DNA of 64,000 nucleotides from Actinomycetes bacterium. Its GTDB lineage: Bacteria > Actinomycetota > Actinomycetes > Propionibacteriales > Propionibacteriaceae. The translations under genes and the position numbers were made by a program. The stretch covers positions 1 to 64,000 of the forward strand of contig JAEVYS010000023.1 of assembly GCA_023392635.1 (NCBI GenBank). Direction: 5' to 3'. Position 1 is the first letter of the stretch; each line of letters starts with the position of its first letter. This document shows, one piece after another, positions 29,438-37,128 of this stretch. The notes under the pieces were generated by a model. It was not told the DNA's origin. It saw only the letters and a program-made list of their open reading frames with translations, and searched no databases.

Positions 29438-30598
29438 GTGACGACTCCCGCGGCAACGGTCGGTGTCATCGGCGGCGGCCAGCTGGCCCGCATGATGCAC
29501 GCCGCGTCCATCGGGCTCGGGCTGCGGCTGCGGCTGCTGGCCGAGGGCCCGGACGTCTCCGCCGCGCAGGTGGTGCACGACGTGGCCGTCGGCGACTACA
29601 CCGATCCGGCGGTCGTGGCCGGTTTCGCGGCCGGGTGCGACGTGATCACCTTCGACCACGAGCACGTTCCGACGGCGATCCTGCACGACCTCGAGGCGGC
29701 GGGCACCGCCGTCCGGCCCGGCCCCGAGGCCCTCGTCCACGCCCAGGACAAGGCCGTGATGCGGGAGCGGCTCGGCGCCCTCGGCGTCCCGTGTCCGGCC
29801 AACCGAGTGGTGGCCGACGCGGCGGAACTCGTGGCGTTCGGGGACGCGCACGGGTGGCCGACGATCGCGAAGACCTCTCGGGGCGGATATGACGGCAAGG
29901 GCGTGTGGAAACTCGACAGCCCCGAACAGGCGGGCGTGCCGTTCGACGGCCTGCACGGCCTGCGCGCGGACGCCGTGGTGATCGCGGAGGAGTACGTCGA
30001 CTTCACCCGCGAGCTCAGTGTCCTGGTGGCGCGACGCCCGGGCGGCCAGGCGGTGGTCTACCCGGTGAGCGAGACCCTCCAGACGGACGGGATCTGCGTG
30101 GCCACGACCACGCCGGCGCCCGGCCTGCGGCCCGACCAGGTGCGGGACCTGCAGGCGATGGCGCTGCGCATCGCCCAGGAACTCGGCGTGGTCGGCATCC
30201 TCGCGGTCGAGTTGATGGAGGCGCGCGACGGGCGGATCGTGGTCAACGAGCTGGCGATGCGTCCGCACAACACCGGCCACTGGAGCATCGACGGGGCGGT
30301 GACCAGCCAGTTCGAGAACCACCTGCGGGCGGTGGCCGACCTGCCCCTGGGCTCCACCGCGCTGGTGGCGCCGTGCGCGGTGATGGTCAACGTCCTCGGC
30401 GGCGCCCGTACCGACCTGCTGGGCGGGCTGAGCGGGCTGTTCGCCTTCGACAGGGCGATCAGGGTGCAGCTCTACGGCAAGGACGTCGTGCCCGGGCGCA
30501 AGGTGGGGCATGTGACAGCGGTCGGCGCAGACGTCGCCGACACCAGTCAGCGGGCGTGGCGCGCGGCCCGGCACCTGAGAGGGGACAGTGATGAGTGA
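29438..30598 (+). CDS. purK: 5-(carboxyamino)imidazole ribonucleotide synthase
   Basis: A 386-aa ATP-grasp enzyme, PurK. It uses ATP and bicarbonate to turn AIR into N5-CAIR in purine synthesis. The N-terminal GVIGGGQLARMMHAASIGLG, the DHEHVP and AKTSRGGYDGKG loops and VNELAMRPHNTGHW are diagnostic. GTG 29438 is seven bases after TAAGCT (29425-29430), suggesting a leaderless mRNA. It overlaps purE by eight bases; the two act in sequence. Confidence 0.96.
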   Translation: MTTPAATVGVIGGGQLARMMHAASIGLGLRLRLLAEGPDVSAAQVVHDVAVGDYTDPAVVAGFAAGCDVITFDHEHVPTAILHDLEAAGTAVRPGPEALVHAQDKAVMRERLGALGVPCPANRVVADAAELVAFGDAHGWPTIAKTSRGGYDGKGVWKLDSPEQAGVPFDGLHGLRADAVVIAEEYVDFTRELSVLVARRPGGQAVVYPVSETLQTDGICVATTTPAPGLRPDQVRDLQAMALRIAQELGVVGILAVELMEARDGRIVVNELAMRPHNTGHWSIDGAVTSQFENHLRAVADLPLGSTALVAPCAVMVNVLGGARTDLLGGLSGLFAFDRAIRVQLYGKDVVPGRKVGHVTAVGADVADTSQRAWRAARHLRGDSDE

Positions 30599-31082
30599 CC
30601 AGCCCGTGGTGGGCATCGTGATGGGCTCGGACTCGGACTGGCCGGTGATGTCGGCCGCCGCGCAGGCGTGCGAGGAGTTCGGGGTGGCGTTCGAGGCCGA
30701 CGTCGTGTCGGCGCACCGGATGCCGGAGGACATGGTCGCCTACGGTCGCAACGCGCACACCCGCGGCCTCAAGGTGATCATCGCCGGCGCCGGGGGAGCG
30801 GCGCACCTGCCCGGCATGCTGGCTGCGCTCACCCCGCTGCCGGTGATCGGCGTCCCGGTCCCGCTGAAGTACCTGGACGGCATGGACTCGCTGCTCTCGA
30901 TCGTCCAGATGCCCGCCGGAGTGCCGGTCGCGACGGTCGCGATCGGCAACGCCCGCAACGCGGGGCTCCTCGCCGTGCGGATCCTGGCGGCCTCCGACGG
31001 GGAGCTGGCCGCGAAGATGGTCGCGTTCCAGGAGGAGCTGCGGGCTGCCGCCGTTGCGAAGGGCGCGGCCGTTCGCGGCTGA
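30591..31082 (+). CDS. purE: 5-(carboxyamino)imidazole ribonucleotide mutase
   Basis: A 163-aa PurE, class I, which converts N5-CAIR from PurK to CAIR. The conserved start VVGIVMGSDSDWPVM, SAHRMPEDM and IIAGAGGAAHLPGM are all present. ATG 30591 has GAGAGGGGA upstream and overlaps the purK stop; GTG 30588 is one codon earlier. It converges on the next gene with a 36-bp gap in which I see no clear hairpin. Confidence 0.96.
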   Translation: MSDQPVVGIVMGSDSDWPVMSAAAQACEEFGVAFEADVVSAHRMPEDMVAYGRNAHTRGLKVIIAGAGGAAHLPGMLAALTPLPVIGVPVPLKYLDGMDSLLSIVQMPAGVPVATVAIGNARNAGLLAVRILAASDGELAAKMVAFQEELRAAAVAKGAAVRG

Positions 31083-31118
31083 GCGGGCAGCGCCGGGCGA
31101 TGCCGGGCCGCGGGCCCG

Positions 31119-31598
31119 TCAGGTCCCGGCGGGCGGGGAGCTCCCGTCCGCGGGCACGGCCTCGTGGTGGCGCAGGCCGTGCGAGCGCCGGTCCTCCTTC
31201 ATCTCCGCCTCGAACACGTGGCGACGTCCCGACATCAGGTCGACTCGTACGCGCCGCTCCAGGTCCCGGAACACCGACCAGTAGGTGTCGTCGTACTCCT
31301 CGACCACCTGGAAGCTCCACCGCCCTTCGAGGATGTTGCGACCGACCAGCTCGCGCTCCAGCAGCTCCGCGGGCGCGGCGTGTCCGGACGCGCGCAGCTC
31401 GGCAACGGCCTCGCCCAGGCTGAGGTCGGCCGACCCGCACAGCCGGTGGAAGGCGTACAGCAGGCCGCGTGCCTCCTCCACCTTCTCCAGCGCCTCTGAG
31501 AGCTTCCCGACGGCGGCAACGGTGTCGTCGTCCACGCCATCGGGACGCTGGTGCCGGGGGAGTTGCTGGTCCCTGTCGGCCGAAGGGTTCTGGTTCAC
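31119..31598 (-). CDS. Conserved actinobacterial protein of unknown function
   Basis: A 159-aa soluble, charged protein. The middle (LSEALEKVEEARGLLYAFHR to VFEAEMKEDRR) is helical and I recall close relatives as hypothetical proteins in many actinobacteria. The string YDDTYWSVFRDLERRVR is distinctive. No catalytic motif is visible. Both ends are disordered. GTG 31598 has AGGAGAGAAG upstream. It is divergent from the RibD_C-type gene with a 143-bp gap. Confidence 0.7.
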   Translation of the reverse strand: MNQNPSADRDQQLPRHQRPDGVDDDTVAAVGKLSEALEKVEEARGLLYAFHRLCGSADLSLGEAVAELRASGHAAPAELLERELVGRNILEGRWSFQVVEEYDDTYWSVFRDLERRVRVDLMSGRRHVFEAEMKEDRRSHGLRHHEAVPADGSSPPAGT

Positions 31599-31741
31599 GA
31601 CTTCTCTCCTACCCGTTCCGGGGTACTTGCCGGCCGGCTGTGTGCGGACGAAGCTGGGACGGCCGTCGTCGGAACCGACACTCGTGTTCGCAGCAGGGTG
31701 AGAGGCAGCCGCGACGGGCGCCCCGGACGGAAGGCGGGAGA

Positions 31742-32347
31742 ATGAGGCTCACCACCCACACCCAGATCAGCGTCGACGGCGTGATGCAGGCCAATGGCGG
31801 GCGCAACGACGAGCTCGACCCGGGCATGGAGCGGGGCGGCTGGGCGCGGGGCCTGTTCAGCCCGGACTCCATGGCCTTCGTCAACGAGACCTACCAGCGC
31901 GCGGACGCCTTCCTGTTCGGACGTCGCACCTACGAGCTCTTCGCCGGCTACTGGGGCGTGCGTACCGATCTGGACAACCCCATCGTCGGGGCGCTCAACA
32001 CCCGACCGAAGTACGTCGCGTCCCGCAGGCTCACTGCGGCGAGCTGGCCCGGCACGACTGTGCTGTCCGGCGACCTCGCCTCGGCGATCACCGAGCTGAA
32101 GGCGAGCCGCGGCGGCGAACTGCAGGTGCACGGCAGCGGGGCGCTCGTCCGCTGGCTGCTGGCGAACGGCCTGGTCGACGAGCTGACCCTGGTGGTGTGC
32201 CCCGTTGTCGTGGGCATGGGCAACCGGCTGTTTCCCGAGCAGGGTCCCGACCTGGCCCTCGAGTTGATCGGCTCACGGGTGTTCGGCAACGGCATCACCG
32301 CACAGACCTACCGCCCGGCCGGGCGTCCGACGTACGCCACGAACTGA
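31742..32347 (+). CDS. RibD C-terminal/dihydrofolate reductase-like protein
   Basis: A 201-aa protein of the RibD_C (bifunctional deaminase-reductase C-terminal) family. It shows the reductase-like fold: TQISVDGVMQANGG, FLFGRRTYELFAGYW, LQVHGSGALVRWLL and GLVDELTLVVCPVVVG. These stand-alone proteins are named dihydrofolate reductase family but rarely replace FolA. The ATG follows a GGCGGGAG site. A second member of this family is at 38969-39547, and a tiny ORF with a strong ribosome site follows immediately. Confidence 0.87.
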   Translation: MRLTTHTQISVDGVMQANGGRNDELDPGMERGGWARGLFSPDSMAFVNETYQRADAFLFGRRTYELFAGYWGVRTDLDNPIVGALNTRPKYVASRRLTAASWPGTTVLSGDLASAITELKASRGGELQVHGSGALVRWLLANGLVDELTLVVCPVVVGMGNRLFPEQGPDLALELIGSRVFGNGITAQTYRPAGRPTYATN

Positions 32348-32360
32348 GGAGGAGAACGAC

Positions 32361-32423
32361 ATGCTCGCCGCCGAGGGCTCGCGGCACTGCAACCGCAGGG
32401 TGGAGGTGCGACCGTTCCTGTGA
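32361..32423 (+). CDS. Possible 20-aa small ORF
   Basis: ATG 32361 is preceded by AGGAGGAGA five bases upstream, one of the best ribosome sites in the window, only 13 bp after the RibD_C-type stop. It encodes MLAAEGSRHCNRRVEVRPFL and stops at TGA 32421-32423. It may be a real small protein, or the stub of a gene that has been lost. No homology is recognised. Confidence 0.3.
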   Translation: MLAAEGSRHCNRRVEVRPFL

Positions 32424-32436
32424 GTGCGGGCTGCGT

Positions 32437-32841
32437 TCAGCGGGGGACGAAGAGTCGCTCCGCCTCCACCACGGGCACGATCCCGTCCGCGAGAGCAGCG
32501 AGGCGCTCGTCGACGGTGGCCAGGGCGTCGGCCTGCAGCCTGACCAGCGCCAGGTGCTCCGCGTCCCGCACGGTCTCCCAGCCGTGCTCGCGCGCGAGCG
32601 TCCACGCCACGCGGCGGCTCACCCGGTCGGCGAGGGTGCGGATCCTGGTCTCGGTGATCCGCTCGTGCAGCGTCAGTGCGTCCGCCTCGGTCAGTTCGCC
32701 GTCGCGAACCCGGGCCAGCAGCAGGTCCAGCGCCTGGGAACGGATCGACCCGGGAGCCACCAGCTGGTGGGCGGGGTCGATCGCGCGGCCAGCCGTGACC
32801 GCGTGGAGGAGGGTCGGCGCGTCGATCACGAACCGGCTCAT
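32437..32841 (-). CDS. PIN-domain (VapC-like) putative ribonuclease
   Basis: A 134-aa PIN-domain protein. Acidic residues of the fold are visible: Asp in RFVIDAPTLL, Asp in TVRDAEHLAL and Asp in ALATVDERL. The position that is usually Glu in the second motif (APSxLRSE) reads RSQ. PIN proteins are Mg-dependent RNases and often VapC toxins. Its ATG overlaps the stop of the upstream DUF1801 gene by four bases, the layout of antitoxin-toxin pairs, although DUF1801 is not a known antitoxin. Toxicity is not shown by sequence. Confidence 0.75.
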   Translation of the reverse strand: MSRFVIDAPTLLHAVTAGRAIDPAHQLVAPGSIRSQALDLLLARVRDGELTEADALTLHERITETRIRTLADRVSRRVAWTLAREHGWETVRDAEHLALVRLQADALATVDERLAALADGIVPVVEAERLFVPR

Positions 32842-33221
32842 GGCGCGAGCCGCCGCCACCCGCCGGCACGGTTGTTCGCGACCACGGCGCGGAACAACTC
32901 CACCAGCGCTCGCTCATCCACGACGTCACCCTCGAAGAGCTGGATCGCGCGGGCGGTCGCGTTCTGGTGCCCCTGGTTGACCAGCCCGGACGGATCGGGG
33001 GCGATCGGGTCGTAGACGAAGACATTGAGGTGGTCCTTCGTGCCGAGCAGGGCGCAGATGTTGCCCTTCAGGACGAAGTAGGGCAGGCGCGTCCGCTTGA
33101 TCGTCTCCTCGACCTCCGGGTCGGCCTGGTGCACGAGCCGCCGTACCTGCGCGGCGAACGCCGCCTGCCAGTCGGGCAGCGTCGCGAGGTAGTCGTCCAC
33201 CCGCGGATCGTGCGCGCCCAT
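32838..33221 (-). CDS. DUF1801 (YdhG-like) protein
   Basis: A 127-aa DUF1801 protein. VDDYLATLPDWQAAFAAQVR, EETIKRTRLPYFVLKGNICA and KDHLNVFVYD match this small family of unknown function. ATG 33221 has AAGGCGG upstream; GTG 33227 is two codons earlier. The gene is coupled by ATGA overlap to the PIN-domain gene. Its start is divergent from an ECF42-like promoter at 33243-33269. Confidence 0.85.
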   Translation of the reverse strand: MGAHDPRVDDYLATLPDWQAAFAAQVRRLVHQADPEVEETIKRTRLPYFVLKGNICALLGTKDHLNVFVYDPIAPDPSGLVNQGHQNATARAIQLFEGDVVDERALVELFRAVVANNRAGGWRRLAP

Positions 33222-33242
33222 CGCCACCGCCTTGCCGCTCGA

Positions 33243-33269
33243 CGTCGATTCCCTCCCTTCCGCTTCGTC
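33243..33269 (+). promoter_or_regulatory. Candidate ECF42-type promoter A
   Basis: CGTCGA (33243-33248) and CGTC (33266-33269) are separated by exactly 17 bp, the same spacing as in promoter B at 33452-33478. From memory, ECF42-type promoters have TGTCGA at -35 and CG(A/T)C at -10; this copy differs at the first -35 base. A start about 33276 would lead into the 46-aa ORF. Confidence 0.45.
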
Positions 33270-33295
33270 GCAGAAGTGAGAAGAGGAGGTAGGAC

Positions 33296-33436
33296 ATGAC
33301 CCTAGCCCTGGTGACCCTCATCCAGTCCGCCGAGCGGGAGGCGGCCGCGGACCGACGGCGATCCGCACCGGGCAGTGACCGGAATCCGGTGGCGGTGGCC
33401 GTGGGGAGGGTTCCACTCCCCGGGCGCCGCCTCTAG
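33296..33436 (+). CDS. Candidate 46-aa small protein
   Basis: ATG 33296 has AGGAGG (33284-33289) six bases upstream, close to ideal. The frame encodes 46 residues starting MTLALVTLIQSAEREAAADR, rich in Ala and Arg, ending PLPGRRL at TAG. It sits between two matched ECF42-like promoters and upstream of the DGPF/sigma genes, so it may be part of that regulon. No homology is recognised. Confidence 0.42.
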   Translation: MTLALVTLIQSAEREAAADRRRSAPGSDRNPVAVAVGRVPLPGRRL

Positions 33437-33451
33437 CGTGTTCGTGCGACC

Positions 33452-33478
33452 TGTCGATCGGCGCCCGGTCCCTTCGTC
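33452..33478 (+). promoter_or_regulatory. Candidate ECF42-type promoter B upstream of the DGPF gene
   Basis: TGTCGA (33452-33457) and CGTC (33475-33478) with a 17-bp spacer match the ECF42 promoter elements I recall from Streptomyces (TGTCGA and CG(A/T)C). It lies 26 bp upstream of the DGPF gene start, which precedes the ECF42 sigma gene. This would make the sigma factor autoregulated. Confidence 0.6.
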
Positions 33479-33504
33479 GTCGGTGTAGAGAGAAAGGAAG
33501 AGCG

Positions 33505-34305
33505 ATGGAATACCTGCTGCTGTACTCCGAGGGCACCGACCCGCAGCCGTACGACCCGGCCGAGGACCACATCGGCGACTGGGTCGCCGACACCATCGAG
33601 CGCGGCATCTCCGAATGGGGCGAGCGGCTGCGTCCCGGCGAGGACGCGACCACCGTGAAGGTGAGGGACGGCAGGGTGCTGGTCACCGAGGGACCGTTCA
33701 CCGAGGCCAAGGAGTGGGTGGGCGGCTTCGACATCATCAACGCCGCCGACCTCGACGAAGCGATCGACGTGGCCTCCCGGCATCCCGCCGCGATCTTCGG
33801 GACGGCGGAGGTTCGTCCGTTCATGGTCTGGCCGGACGCCGAGCCGGGCTACACCGTGGTTCCGGAGGGCTTCCACCTGCGGGAGCCGAAGGGGCGCCGC
33901 TACCTGATGCTGGTGTGTGTGGCCGCCGACGGTGAGGAGGGTGGTCCCGGCGATGTCGAGCCCTGGGTGCAGGAGATGGACGCACGCGGCGTCCGCCTCT
34001 TCGGGGACGTGCTGCGTCCGCCCGCCGACGCGACCCTCGTGCGCACGCGCGGCGGCAAGGTGCTGGTCACCGACGGCCCGTTCTCCGAGGCGAAGGAGTG
34101 GATCGCCGGCCTGGACCTGCTCGAGGTGAGCGGCCTGGACGAGGCGATCGAGGTCGCCGCGAAGCACCCGATGGCCCGCGCGGGCCTGATGGTGCTCACG
34201 CCCCTGTGGCCCTTCGACCCGATGGGCGACCAGGTCGAGCGCGCCGCGAGCGAGCAGGCGCAGCTCGGCAGGCGCACGGAGCCGGCGGTCGGAGGCACCC
34301 GCTGA
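33505..34305 (+). CDS. Tandem YCII/DGPF-domain protein linked to ECF42 sigma
   Basis: A 266-aa protein made of two YCII-related (DGPF) domains. Each has the signature loop: VTEGPFTEAKEWVGGF near residue 60 and VTDGPFSEAKEWIAGL near 190. DGPF proteins are the constant genetic partners of ECF42 sigma factors; their biochemistry is unsettled. ATG 33505 has AAAGGAAG upstream. The stop TGA overlaps the likely CTG start of the sigma gene. A candidate ECF42 promoter lies just upstream. Confidence 0.9.
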   Translation: MEYLLLYSEGTDPQPYDPAEDHIGDWVADTIERGISEWGERLRPGEDATTVKVRDGRVLVTEGPFTEAKEWVGGFDIINAADLDEAIDVASRHPAAIFGTAEVRPFMVWPDAEPGYTVVPEGFHLREPKGRRYLMLVCVAADGEEGGPGDVEPWVQEMDARGVRLFGDVLRPPADATLVRTRGGKVLVTDGPFSEAKEWIAGLDLLEVSGLDEAIEVAAKHPMARAGLMVLTPLWPFDPMGDQVERAASEQAQLGRRTEPAVGGTR

Positions 34306-35594
34306 GCGCGACAGGGGAGGCACGAGCGGACGGTTCCGACCCGGGGGTCGGGGCTGCCGTCCGTGCTGCTTTCGAGGCCGAGTGGGCGCGGGTGGTGGCG
34401 ACGCTGATCCGGGTGACCGGCGACTGGGACGTCGCCGAGGACGCCGCCGCCGGCGCCTTCGAACGGGCGGTCGCCACCTGGCCCAGGGACGGCGTCCCCC
34501 GCAGCCCGGGAGCCTGGCTGACCACGGCGGCCCGCAACCTCGCCCTCGACCGCCTCCGCCGCCGGGGCGTCGAAACCGGCAAACTGCAGGAGTGGAGAGC
34601 CATGGAGGACGCACGCGGGCGCGGGCCGGAGGACCCGGCAGAGCGCGTCACGGCCGGCCCCGAGTGGGACGACCGGTTGCGGCTCGTGTTCACGTGCGCC
34701 CATCCGGCGCTCCCGCTGGAAGCACGCGTCGCGCTCACGTTGCGGACCGTCGGCGGCCTGACCACCCCGGAGGTCGCTGCGGCCTTCCTGGTCAGCGAGT
34801 CGACGATGGCGCAGCGCATGGTGCGTGCCAAGGCCAAGATCGCGAACGCGGGCATCCCGTACCGTGTGCCACCGCCCGAGGCGCTGCCCGAGCGCCTCGA
34901 GGGGGTGCTGGCCGTGCTCTACCTGATCTACAACGAGGGGTACACCGCCAGTTCGGGCTCGTCCCTCCAGCGGCCCGATCTCGCCGCGGAGGCGATCCGG
35001 CTCACCCGCCTGCTGGTCGGCCTGCTTCCCGACGACGAGGCGACGGCCCTGCTGGCCCTCATGCTGCTGCAGCACGCGCGGTCACCGGCGCGGGTGGATG
35101 CCTGGGGCGACCTCGTGCCGCTGGAGGAGCAGGACCGATCGCTGTGGCGGCGGGCCGAGATCGACGAGGGCCTGGCGCTGCTCGCGGCGCCCCGGGGCGC
35201 TCGCCGGGGCGGCTACCGGGTGCAGGCGGAGATCCAGGCAGCGCACGCCCACGCACGCACCGCCGCCGACACCGACTGGCGCACGATCGTGGCCTGCTAC
35301 GACGAGCTGCCCGCCTCGCCGGTGGTCGCGCTGAACCGTGCGATCGCGGTCGGGATGGCGCACGGACCTGAGGTCGGGCTCGCCGACCTGGACCGCCTGG
35401 CGGCGTCCGGCCGGCTGGGAGCCCATCATCTCCTGCCCGCGGCGCGCGCCGACCTCAGCCGGCGGGCCGGCCGGCTGGAGGACGCGTCGTCGTTCTACCG
35501 GGCGGCGATCGGGCTCGCGCCGACCGAGCCGGAACGCCGCTACCTCGAACGCCGCCTCGCCGGCCTGTCCGGCCCGGGGAGGACCGACCCGTGA
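34302..35594 (+). CDS. ECF42-type RNA polymerase sigma factor
   Basis: A 430-aa ECF sigma factor with the long C-terminal extension of group ECF42 (DUF6596/TPR-like). Sigma2 is seen in RVTGDWDVAEDAAAGAFERA and WLTTAARNLALDRLRRRG; sigma4 in TTPEVAAAFLVSESTMAQRM. The extension starts LYLIYNEGYTASSG and runs to a helical repeat region. No ATG, GTG or TTG lies between the DGPF stop and the conserved start; CTG 34302, overlapping that stop as CTGA, has GGAGG six bases upstream and is the best start. An in-frame GTG at 34206 would overlap the DGPF gene by 100 bp. No anti-sigma gene is adjacent. Confidence 0.88.
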   Translation: MSATGEARADGSDPGVGAAVRAAFEAEWARVVATLIRVTGDWDVAEDAAAGAFERAVATWPRDGVPRSPGAWLTTAARNLALDRLRRRGVETGKLQEWRAMEDARGRGPEDPAERVTAGPEWDDRLRLVFTCAHPALPLEARVALTLRTVGGLTTPEVAAAFLVSESTMAQRMVRAKAKIANAGIPYRVPPPEALPERLEGVLAVLYLIYNEGYTASSGSSLQRPDLAAEAIRLTRLLVGLLPDDEATALLALMLLQHARSPARVDAWGDLVPLEEQDRSLWRRAEIDEGLALLAAPRGARRGGYRVQAEIQAAHAHARTAADTDWRTIVACYDELPASPVVALNRAIAVGMAHGPEVGLADLDRLAASGRLGAHHLLPAARADLSRRAGRLEDASSFYRAAIGLAPTEPERRYLERRLAGLSGPGRTDP

Positions 35595-35722
35595 CCGTCC
35601 TGGAGAAGCTCGACGCCACACGCCCTCGCACGTTCTGACGCGGGAGTTGGTGTCGACCGCCGACGCACGGCTTGCGGGGTTGCCCTGTCCCGGGCGGGGT
35701 GCGTCTGGGAGGATGTGGTGCC

Positions 35723-37060
35723 ATGGTTCCCCCCGAACGCCGGGCCGTCGACGGCCGGCCACCCCGCAGGGGCTTCGCCCGTCTCGCCGCCGCCATCGCC
35801 GTGCCGGTCGCATCCGTGCTGTTGGCGGGCAGCGTGGTGGAGACATCGGTCGCCGCGCGTCCGCTCGCCGCTCCCGCCGCGGCCGAGCCTGTTCCGCTGC
35901 CGGACCCGGCGATCCTCACCGCGAGGCTCAAGAAGGTCTCCACCCGGAACATCGGCAAGGTGGGCCTGGTCGTGACCACGACGGACGGCCAGGTGCTGGC
36001 CGCACGCGGCGCCGATACCCCGCTGACGCCGGCGTCCACCATGAAGGTGCTGACCACCATGACGGCTCTGGACACCCTCGGAGCGGACAAGACGTTCGCC
36101 ACGCGCGTGGTGGACGAGGGTGACGGACGCATCGTGCTCGTGGGCGGGGGTGACCCGCTGCTGACCGACAAGACCTCGACCTCCAGCTACAAGCCCGCGT
36201 CGCTGCAGAAACTCGCGAAGGCGACCGTGGCGGCCCTGGCTCTCGCCGGCCGGAGCAGGGTCGCGCTCCGCTATGACGCATCGCTGTTCAGCGGACCGAC
36301 CTTCTCCCCGTACTGGAAGTCGAGGTGGCTGGGGTGGGAGGCCCGCGTCGCGGCCCTCGAGATCAACTCGGGCAAGCTCAGCAACGGACGCGCGTCCGCG
36401 AACCCGCCCAAGACGGCGGCCCACGCCTTCGCCCGACGGCTCAAGGCTGCCGGCATCGCCGTGTCGTCGATCCAACCGGCGACGGCGAGCGCCGGGGCCA
36501 CCGAACTGGCGCGGGTCACCTCCACGAGCCTGACCCGGATCATCCGGCGCACGCTCCTGGTCAGCGACAACGTGGCCGCGGAGGTGCTGTCGCGCCACGC
36601 AGCCATCGCCCGCGGTGCTCCCGGGAGCTTCACGGGCGCGGCAGCGAACGTGACCGCGTGGCTGACCGCGAGGGGACTGTGGAGGGCGGGGCAGCGGATC
36701 CTCGACGGCAGCGGCCTGGCGCCGGGGAGCAAGCTGACCGCCAACGGACTGGCCGGGGCGATGCGGCTCGCGCTCGCCGACCCGGCGTTCGGTCCGGTTC
36801 TCAACGGGCTGCCGGTGGCGGGGGAGAGCGGCACCCTCAAGCACCGGTTCGACGATCCTTCCGAGAAGGCCGGACGGCACACCGTCCACGCCAAGACCGG
36901 GACGCTCAGCGGTCTCGCCGCTCTCGCCGGCTATCTGACGACGGCGGACGGTGCCCTCCTGGTCTTCGCCGAGCTCGGGAACCGGGCCAGCAGCTACTAC
37001 CGGGTCTACGACTGGCTCGACCGCGAGGCCGCGGTCGTCGCGCGATGCGGCTGCCGCTGA
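35723..37060 (+). CDS. dacB: D-alanyl-D-alanine carboxypeptidase/endopeptidase (PBP4 type)
   Basis: A 445-aa exported class C penicillin-binding protein. It trims or cuts peptidoglycan stems. The hydrophobic signal or anchor is about 20-40. Catalytic motifs are in order: STMK (Ser105-Lys108), SDN in LLVSDNVAAEVLSR, and KTG in HAKTGTLSG. The insert between the first two motifs is typical of PBP4/DacB. ATG 35723 is chosen by family start; its ribosome site is distant (GGAGG 12 bases away). A stand-alone gene. Confidence 0.93.
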   Translation: MVPPERRAVDGRPPRRGFARLAAAIAVPVASVLLAGSVVETSVAARPLAAPAAAEPVPLPDPAILTARLKKVSTRNIGKVGLVVTTTDGQVLAARGADTPLTPASTMKVLTTMTALDTLGADKTFATRVVDEGDGRIVLVGGGDPLLTDKTSTSSYKPASLQKLAKATVAALALAGRSRVALRYDASLFSGPTFSPYWKSRWLGWEARVAALEINSGKLSNGRASANPPKTAAHAFARRLKAAGIAVSSIQPATASAGATELARVTSTSLTRIIRRTLLVSDNVAAEVLSRHAAIARGAPGSFTGAAANVTAWLTARGLWRAGQRILDGSGLAPGSKLTANGLAGAMRLALADPAFGPVLNGLPVAGESGTLKHRFDDPSEKAGRHTVHAKTGTLSGLAALAGYLTTADGALLVFAELGNRASSYYRVYDWLDREAAVVARCGCR

Positions 37061-37128
37061 TCGCAGGTGTGAACCACCGCTCGCGGGGGTACCGGCCATC
37101 GTCTCCCCAACGGCGAAAGGGACTCCGA

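Noticed and set aside
35591..35638. A 15-codon frame starting GTGA at the sigma-factor stop
   Set aside because: It has no ribosome site and no sign of continuation in another frame; too short to support as a gene or pseudogene.
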